In this document: positions 57,494 through 64,000 of the stretch, in pieces | Position numbering within the stretch: the first letter of the stretch is position 1 | How the letters are laid out: each line of letters opens with the position of its first letter | Origin: Cliona cf. orientalis | Lineage: Eukaryota > Porifera > Demospongiae > Clionaida > Clionaidae | Direction of reading: 5' to 3' | NCBI GenBank assembly: GCA_963930775.1 | Contig: OZ005702.1 | Coordinates: 6,138,001-6,202,000 of the forward strand | DNA: 64,000 nt | Translations under genes and position numbers: made by a program | Notes under the pieces: generated by a model | Seen by the model: the letters and a program-made list of their open reading frames with translations, nothing else | Told to the model about the DNA's origin: nothing | The model's database searches: none

Positions 57494-57815
57494 TAAGGCC
57501 AGTATTTGTTGAATAATAGTTTCTCATCAGGGACTTTCCCAGAATTGTATGCGGGCGGGCGGTACATTACCATTATGCCATTATTTAATTACATTAGTGC
57601 ATTCCAGGAAATGTGCTATGTAAACACTTCTTGATCCTTAAAATAACAAAATGCACACACAAAGAAGCAATACTAGTGTGGTCAGATAGCTCGCGAAGCA
57701 GATCTGCGCATGCGTAGTAGCATATAATGGCGTAAATTATGACGAGATTGAAGCGGGGGCAAAATTCCATGCGGGCGGGGGATGAGAAACTAATCTTCAA
57801 CCAATAGTGGCCTAA
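57494..57815. mobile_element. MITE, TTAGGCCA group (variant 4), in the right arm of foldback 2
   Basis: Ends TAAGGCCAGTATTTGTTGAA / TTCAACCAATAGTGGCCTAA, then AGTTTCTCATC and its complement, with GCGGGCGGG inside. The left arm has the empty site (AACTTTAATAAAGCCATAG, about 55984-56002), which points to a TTA/TAA target. Confidence 0.9.
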
Positions 57816-58086
57816 TTTAAAGTTTTCAAGTTGCAGCTACTGACAGAGATTTTCAGAGGCTCAGCTCAGGCTCGCCCCAAACAGGCCCTGCATGACACTA
57901 GTTTTAATATATGATGGTGAAGTACGAATCGCTGTCCCTAGTTAATACGGTGTGCGCATGCGTAATAGGCTACATGGAGATGATTGCATTCCTTGCGGGC
58001 GGGAAGGGTCTTGTAGGCCACACCCTTGAAAGTGCTGGGTACTAAAGGTTAACAATTGTATTGTCACGGAGCGCTCAAGAAAAGGC

Positions 58087-59903
58087 ATGGGTGAGTTTTT
58101 TCTTCGTGGGAGGGATTACCATATTTAATAAACATGGCTGTGTGTGTGGCTATAAAAATTATAAATTATGCATGGCCCTTAGGACTCATCATAGAATCAA
58201 CATGAAAGTTCACACTTATAGCCGGACTATCATAACAAACAAGTGATGTGGTTTTACGGACTGCCTCGATCTGTGTAGCTATAATTATAGCGGAAGTGAA
58301 AAAGCATGGGAAATCATGGGCTAGGTATATACATGTATCGTGGAAATTAGAATGGTCAAGGAAGAGCTTGACCCCTTTCAGTCCGATAGGAATCTTGACA
58401 GAATTGGTGTGTTGATTAAAAAATCTCCCACCCTAAGTAATGACAACCATTCTCATTAAATTCTCCACCAATGCAAATAGGGTGTATACATTCTTCCCCG
58501 CACACCTCAGCTACTTCTCTACAAGAAGAGATTAAGCAACGAAAAGCAGATGCCAGTGAGGCCTTTGCCAAGAAAGACATTGACGGTTTCGTTGCCTTCT
58601 TTGCTCCAGATGCCACTTTGATGTTCCCTGACAGTGATTTCATCCAAGGAGAACCTGGTACGGTTAATGATGCTATTTTTTTCATACACAGTTACTGGAG
58701 GCAGTGGAGGGTATATACAAGCTATATAATATTGGCTTTGCTATGAATAGTATTTATGATACAGTGACCAACTAAGTGTTTGTGCCTAGCTATATACCTG
58801 GTGTTTGAGAGTCTGCTCATACCAAGGCTAATATTATCGTTTATGGGCTGTTTTTGGCCATCGCTGCTTGTCCACAGTGTCCTCCACTGCAGCAATCTTC
58901 TGCTTATTGAGATGGCACAGAAAATAGCAAGCAAGTGCATTTATTATTACCATTGGAAAGCGCATTGAGGTTAGGTATACGTCACATAAACTGACGTAAT
59001 GTACATTCCAATGGAACAAACGGAAGTAGGTTCATTTACCAAACCCAGCTCATTTGATTACAAAACTTATTGCTGCATAAGGATAACAAGTATAATATAT
59101 CCCATGGTGATAATTATTGAGAGATTAGTGAGTTTAGGATGCAGCATTCATTGTGGTTAACAATTACCATACTGCTTTGTTTACAGTCACAATTTGTGTT
59201 ACAAAACCACAAAAATTTCATTAAAATGCATGGTGGTAATGGCTATAGCTAGAGTATTATGTCCACTCTACATGACATTGTGCCTTTACGTGGTAAGATA
59301 GACTGCTCAAGATCGTGCTGTACACCACCTTGTTCTATAAGCTAGCTGTCGATCCAATCAGTGAACATATGTATCTGTTGCGTTATATTATTTCATCTTT
59401 CTATACTCTTGCAGCCATCAAGCAGCGGTATCAGAAGTTCTTTGACTCAGGAGCTGTGTCCATACGTATGGAGATAGTGGAGGTGGGGCCTATGGGAGGA
59501 GATAACACTGACATGGCCTACGACAGAGGCTACGTCCAAGTCCTCAACACCCAACATGATGTCATTGTCAATGGAAAGTACGTAAGACCCTCATAATAAT
59601 TATTATACTGATGACTAGCATTGTTACCTGGGCAGACCCTAATAATTTTTAAATAATGCTTCATGGAGTATGATAAACTGATGTCAGGAAATGGTCTGAT
59701 ATCTCCATCTAACAGTGTTGTCATCATTATCCTTGTTCTCTGCAAGCTCCCTGATATATTATAGTAACTACTACTATCAGATTCTATAGATTGAAAAGCT
59801 GCACTTTTTCATGCATAATATTACCTACAGATATTTAGCCATCTGGAAGAAGATTGGTGGCAAGTGGCTGGTGTATGTGGACTCTTACAACAGCAAGGGT
59901 TAG
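58087..59903 (+). CDS. SnoaL/DUF4440-like small protein, copy 2
   Basis: Four exons: 58087-58090 (ATGG), 58511-58657, 59415-59577, 59831-59903; 128 residues, with exon lengths 4/147/163/73 exactly as in copy 1. The sequence runs ATSLQEEIKQRKADASEAF, FVAFFAPDATLMFPDSDFIQ, IRMEIVEVGPMGGDNTDMAY, DRGYVQVLNTQ, IWKKIGGKWLVYVDSYNS. It is highly similar to copy 1 in the third exon and looks intact. A poly-A signal AATAAA lies at 59928-59933. The foldback and MITE material between the copies accumulated after the tandem duplication, or moved in with it. Confidence 0.87.
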
Positions 59904-59933
59904 CAGGACAGCAGTCAAGATTCAAGCAATAAA

Positions 59934-60216
59934 TTTTTACACATTTTCAGCTAATTTTTTTGTTCCGTTCATGACATTTATTTATGTGAGATTACTACAT
60001 TAGCTGATCTTGAGAGTGTACTAACAATGACGTATAGTACTTCACAATCTATATTGGCTAGCCTTGATCCCAGTTCAATTATATGAAAGGGATGTGCAAA
60101 TAAAATTAACTATTAAGCAATTGAGTCACCACAACTATAATTATGTTTGCATCAATAAAGTTGGAAATTTATTACAAAAGATTATAAATGAGTGACTAAA
60201 AGTACATCATGCCATG
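59934..60216. other. Intergenic, nothing recognised
   Basis: Spacer between converging genes. Confidence 0.4.
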
Positions 60217-61539
60217 TCAATAATAGAGTGTCAGCCTAGTCTCGAGATCTGTTTGCCCCCTGAGTCTATAGTTGAGCACCATGGGAGGGTCTCTCTTCAG
60301 CCAGTGAGAGAGCCAGATGAACTTCAGTGTACTGTCTTTGTGGAGCACATTCTCATCATAATAATATATTATAGCAGTTCCAGCTGCAGAGATACAACAA
60401 CCAGTTAACTATCTATAGCATACAATGCCATGTAAAATCCAGTAGGACAGTGCTATTGGCCACATTGGTATAGTGCTAGTGATACACATACTTAGTCTAA
60501 CCATTTTCAGATTTCTGATTTGACGACCTTTACCTATGTTGGCTCGAGCCTAATTTAATACCCGGTATATTATTAGGCATCACTAGTGGCCACTAAAACA
60601 CAAAATCTGTTGTGCTTGTGGCCCTTGTTTAGCACCTACAACATAGCTACACTGATAGCAACTATTATTTTAAGGGGTACCGTACACATCTGTTGCTGAT
60701 GTCATCATTGGCATGAGATCTATAGGCATGTGAGCGACTCATAAGCACACCGAGTCCCCCAAATCAACTACACTTTTAACCGCTTGGTCAGGTCCATGAG
60801 CAATGCATTTCTGTTAGTTGAAAAAGTGCAGCTAATTGGCCAAGAGTATGTAGGTAATGATCATCAATTCTTATGACGTGGCAGCTCTCAGATTTATGGA
60901 TGCAAGAAGTGTGTGCTCTAGTGCATTTCGTTCATCAAAAAGAAGAGGAAGGTGGTTTTGAGAACCAGTTTTGACACCATTAATTTTATGATATGTAGGG
61001 GGTGGTCTAGCATATCTAGTTCTTGAGATTGAGGGAGGATGAAGAAGTTTCAAAGCAAACGATGGACGAAAGCCTAAACATAGCTAATTGCAGTAACTGT
61101 TGCATGTAATATTATAATATTAAGTATTCCAATGCAACTTACATCATAGAGTGGTGGTACTGAGAGCTTGCCAAGGAGGAACCGCTTTAGATGGTAGATA
61201 GTCACACGAGATGAACAGCGCATGAATTTACGAGACAGATCCTACAATGTGCATGGGAGAATGTACACGCATCAAGCACTAGTTAATGTGCACTTCACTG
61301 GACATAATATTATTAATTTCATTCAAACACACACAAAAACTCACTACTGGACAGTGTACTCTAGCACTGTAACCCACATAATAGTAACTATAATATATAG
61401 CCCCCATAGCCACCCCTCCACCTTTAGAGTGTTTGCCCAAGGACAATTATCACATATACTAGAGAAACAATCAGCATTAACCTGAAGGTCGTATTGGTCC
61501 GTGAAGAAATATTGAATAGCTAGCAAACGAGCGTGCATG

Positions 61540-61576
<37 letters not shown>

Positions 61577-62039
61577 GTCACAATCTCATAGTTTCCTACT
61601 CAAATTAAATAGTGACATAATCTATACTTAAGCATGACATCTTCACTATCTACTGTACACTTCTGCTATTACTATAATACATGGATACAACACATGTACA
61701 CTGTGCACAATGATAGATTCCAACCATGCCCCCTGCCCCCCAACTCACTCCTGCGCATAAACACACACACTATAGGCTCTGAAATGTGAACATATATTAT
61801 TCGTGAACATTATTCAATTAGGACAAAACCTAACGATATCGTGATCATCTCGAAAAAAATTTAAGGTACATGTAAATATTATATAGACGTGAGCCTTAAT
61901 AAGTGGTGTCAACAATCGGGACTCGCTCCATACCTGTGAGGTTCTATCTGCAGTGATATCAAGTTGTCATCTCTGCTGAAGTGTGTCTGGGAGAACTCCA
62001 CTGCACTGTTGGAGGGGTCCATGGAAGGGGGACGCGCAT
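60217..62039 (-). CDS. Polycomb group RING finger (PCGF)-like protein, RAWUL exons
   Basis: Minus-strand exons: 62039-61934 (SNSAVEFSQTHFSRDDNLIS, LQIEPH), 61241-61143 (DLSRKFMRCSSRVTIYHLKR, FLLGKLSVPPLYD), and 60383-60217 (ENVLHKDSTLKFIWLSHWL, DPPMVLNYRLRG, stop TGA 60219-60217). RKFxRCSSRVTxxHLKxFL, KDxTLKFI and PPxxLxYR are hallmarks of the RAWUL ubiquitin-like domain at the C-terminus of PCGF/BMI1-type subunits of Polycomb repressive complex 1, which binds partner proteins. The junctions do not all agree in phase, so a small exon may be missing from my model (one candidate is near 61510-61484, YFFTDQYDLQ). The N-terminal RING is not found before the next gene at 63285, so the gene may be partial or RAWUL-only. 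Confidence 0.65.
61541..61574. repeat. (GA)n microsatellite
   Basis: About 32 bases of GA. It lies in an intron of the PCGF-like gene, where it reads as a CT tract on the coding strand. Confidence 0.95.
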
Positions 62040-63284
62040 CTAAACAAGAGAGATAAATACATCATACAGACAGGAAAGAATTACAACATGCAGTAGCACA
62101 TTAAATAAATCTTACAATAAGACTTGGTGTGGTAACTTTATGCTGTTATCACACACTGAATTGGTGTGGTCATGTCATGCTTTTGTTAACACACTATCCT
62201 AGCTGAGAATTAAATTACTTTCAATGTGGCCATGACATACATGTACACAAGAGTAATTACTCTTGATGTACATGTACCATGATTAGCGTACTTGTATGGT
62301 CTAGCTAATTATTACCCCGCGCGCATGCGCAAGGGGTAAAGTAATCGGTCGTGTCGTTGTCGTTGTCGTTGTGAGAAAAAAAATAGCCATATCTCGAGAT
62401 ATAGACGTCTAAGCGACTCGTAAGCACAACAAATCAATCGAATTCGGCGAAAAACTGGCTTCAGTGTGCGTCGAATCGATGGATACGGTCCATGGGCGTC
62501 ACAAATAGTGCCTTTTTGTTAGCTAACGTAGCTACGCCTATCAACAGTGCCTACCAATGCATAATGCATGCCCATTGTGTTGTCTGCTCATGCGCACAAC
62601 GAAGTAGCCGAGAATAATATTGTGACTGGTAAAGATCGTCGAGATTAATAATGTTCTTGAAATATACTCCATCCGAATCCGCTGACGGAGCTGAAATCTG
62701 CAGCCTTATGGAACCAAAACATAATGTAAGACGGCTATACTGTTACAACAGAGTATTGGACGTATCAGTTTATTATGAACTGATCTAGACTACTAGGAGA
62801 TAATATCTAGACTACTAGGAGATATTATCTCCTAGTAGTCTAGATCTAGTGCGGAGAGAGTGCTTTCGTCACCGGGACCTCTGGTAGCTATGACATTGTA
62901 CAATTAAGCAGCATTTCCACTAATTTTCTGAAGTTCACAAAATTATAGTCATGCATACAAAGCAATTCTATAGATTGCGCAATGTGCGTGCGGGGTATGT
63001 GCTCTACAGAGCTCTAGTTAACGATGTGGTATTATTATCACTACAAAACTGTTGTGAAAAATATTCAACTCCCAAAATATAAACTAATACAGTCATATAT
63101 ATATATATTAAGTACTACAGTAAACTGAGAAAGCTCATGATATACATTGGGAATATACAAAAACTAAACAAGAAAACATAGCTAATATGCATGATGTATA
63201 TACACTGCACACTTGTACTCAAGAATTCTTAACCGTAAAGTGCATGCACATAATCGTCCACAAAGCATTGCATTATCATGGGTT
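62040..63284. other. Intergenic; diverged repeat and strong hairpin
   Basis: No RING-coding exon found. 62398-62530 (AGCGACTCGTAAGCACA ... TTGTTAGCTAACG) resembles 60730-60830 (AGCGACTCATAAGCACACCG), a dispersed repeat. The hairpin at 62783-62845 is listed separately. Confidence 0.45.
62783..62845. repeat. Direct-plus-inverted repeat forming a near-perfect hairpin
   Basis: Unit ATCTAGACTACTAGGAGATA occurs twice in direct order (62783, 62805) and is followed after one T by its exact reverse complement (62826-62845). The stem is 20 bp with a 1-nt loop. Confidence 0.95.
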
Positions 63285-64000
63285 TCATACGCTCTGTGAA
63301 TACTCGAAGGATGAGATGGCTACTGGTTTTTGTGTAGCAGAAATTTCTATACTATATTCATCAGGGTTCAATACTCTGTCAGGTAGCTCAGAGTGTTCAA
63401 TAGTCACTCCCTGCTGAGCAGTAGTAGCATCGCTATTATCACTAGATGCTTTACAACAGGTAATCTTTGAAAGCGAAACTTTCAGTGAATGTAGTTTAAT
63501 AATCACTCTCTGCGAAGATAGTATCTTGTAGACAATAAATGCAAACAGTCCCCACATAGGAAAAGACCCCACTACTCCAATGTTCAATGCATAGAAAAGA
63601 GCAGTGGGCGATCCCAAACGCTCTCGAAAGTACAAATCAAACATAACTAGAGTAAATGCCAGTGCAGCCAAGAGTAGAGTATCGATAACATTCATGTAAG
63701 TTTTCTTGTACGGTCGAATAACAGCAATAAAGATGGCAGTGCCTCCAATGACCAGTGCATTATAGGTTAGGAATCGATCTCCAATACTTGATAAATACAC
63801 TACAATTCTGATGATGAAATAGAGCGATGCTAGTCCTCTCATATCTCTCCCGCCATCCAGTCCGTCTCTATAGCAACTGTAAAATTTCTCCACAAAGATG
63901 TTTAGTGCGGCCTTGGTGTGTCCGCTAAACGAGCATTTTTGCAAGAGATACCTGAATCTCTTACTGGGGTAGAGTGCCAGAATTAACGTTGGGGGTAATA
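63285..64000 (-). CDS. C-terminal part of a multipass membrane protein (same family as left edge)
   Basis: Open from the right edge; the frame enters with LPPTLILALYPSKRFRYL, continues YSCYRDGLDGGRDMRGLASL and a block of helices (FIIRIVVYLSSIGDRFL, YNALVIGGTAIFIAVIRPYK, LLLAALAFTLVMFDLYF, GVVGSFPMWGLFAFIVYKIL), and ends with a cytoplasmic tail of about 75 residues at 63285. The left-edge gene shows the same LPP-YP-basic-YKDG order, but ends soon after its last helix. Function unknown. The N-terminus lies outside the window. Confidence 0.8.
   Translation of the reverse strand, partial: LPPTLILALYPSKRFRYLLQKCSFSGHTKAALNIFVEKFYSCYRDGLDGGRDMRGLASLYFIIRIVVYLSSIGDRFLTYNALVIGGTAIFIAVIRPYKKTYMNVIDTLLLAALAFTLVMFDLYFRERLGSPTALFYALNIGVVGSFPMWGLFAFIVYKILSSQRVIIKLHSLKVSLSKITCCKASSDNSDATTAQQGVTIEHSELPDRVLNPDEYSIEISATQKPVAISSFEYSQSV

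Larger units (their letters stand above)
55850..57900. mobile_element. Foldback element 2
   Basis: Long imperfect palindrome: 55910-56895 pairs with 56990-57895 around a short spacer of ATA repeats. The outer ends are GCAGGGCCTGTTTGGGGCGA and TCGCCCCAAACAGGCCCTGC. Each arm contains an arginine-rich coding-like strip (RRRERERAHR left, on minus; RRRERDRAHR right, on plus), similar to strips I associate with Helitron-type helicase ORFs, but no Rep or helicase motif is present. Both arms carry their own later insertions. Confidence 0.8.

Noticed and set aside
55850-57900. The long palindromes considered as assembly chimeras (read folded back on itself)
   Set aside because: The arms differ by substitutions and by separate MITE insertions, which a technical artefact would not produce.

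Overview
The window looks like nuclear DNA of a marine sponge (probably a demosponge). It is AT-rich and has short introns with GT-AG borders. Recognisable genes include a DEATH-NACHT-LRR (NLR) immune sensor, CD225/dispanin proteins, Calx-beta and NIDO secreted proteins, NBAS, a Polycomb PCGF-type RAWUL gene, a PAP2 phosphatase, SnoaL-like proteins and a multipass membrane family of a kind I associate with sponges. The taxon is inferred from family flavour, not proven.

Layout. 0-4 kb: the end of a multipass membrane gene, then decayed or frameshifted fragments (trypsin-like protease, unknown ORFs). 4-4.9 kb: an intact single-exon papain-like protease (minus). 6.3-10.8 kb: a tandem family of 7TM receptors, two intact and one cut short at a Ty3/Gypsy integrase relic. 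11.5-17.6 kb: two paralogous secreted Calx-beta genes; in the second, a NIDO domain is encoded inside the intron that splits the Calx-beta domain. A broken CARD-like ORF lies between them. 18.4-22.5 kb: two three-exon CD225 genes. 23.7-44.9 kb: a strongly rearranged duplicated locus. A head-to-head pair (NBAS 5' exons on minus, PAP2 phosphatase on plus) occurs twice (A about 24.9-28.5 kb, B about 37.0-44.8 kb). The 3' part of the A copy of PAP2 lies in inverted orientation at 31.8-36.7 kb, forming a multi-kb inverted repeat with the B copy. NLR relics and a long inverted repeat lie inside the rearranged part. 44.9-46.4 and 55.9-57.9 kb: large foldback elements. 48.9-52.2 kb: an NLR gene (minus) with an in-frame stop and a 3' frameshift. 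52.7-59.9 kb: two paralogous SnoaL-like genes. 60.2-62.0 kb: PCGF-like RAWUL exons (minus). The right edge holds a second member (minus) of the left-edge membrane family.

The non-coding space is crowded with short inverted-repeat transposons (MITEs). In two groups the outer 7-8 bp are constant while the inner terminal repeat differs from copy to copy yet still pairs within each copy. Several are dated relative to the local duplications by an empty site in the matching copy.

Themes are innate-immune-type gene content (NLR, CARD, DEATH, CD225) and duplication plus inversion driven by repeats. No operon, CRISPR, rRNA or tRNA was seen. All exon borders were read by eye and have no transcript support.
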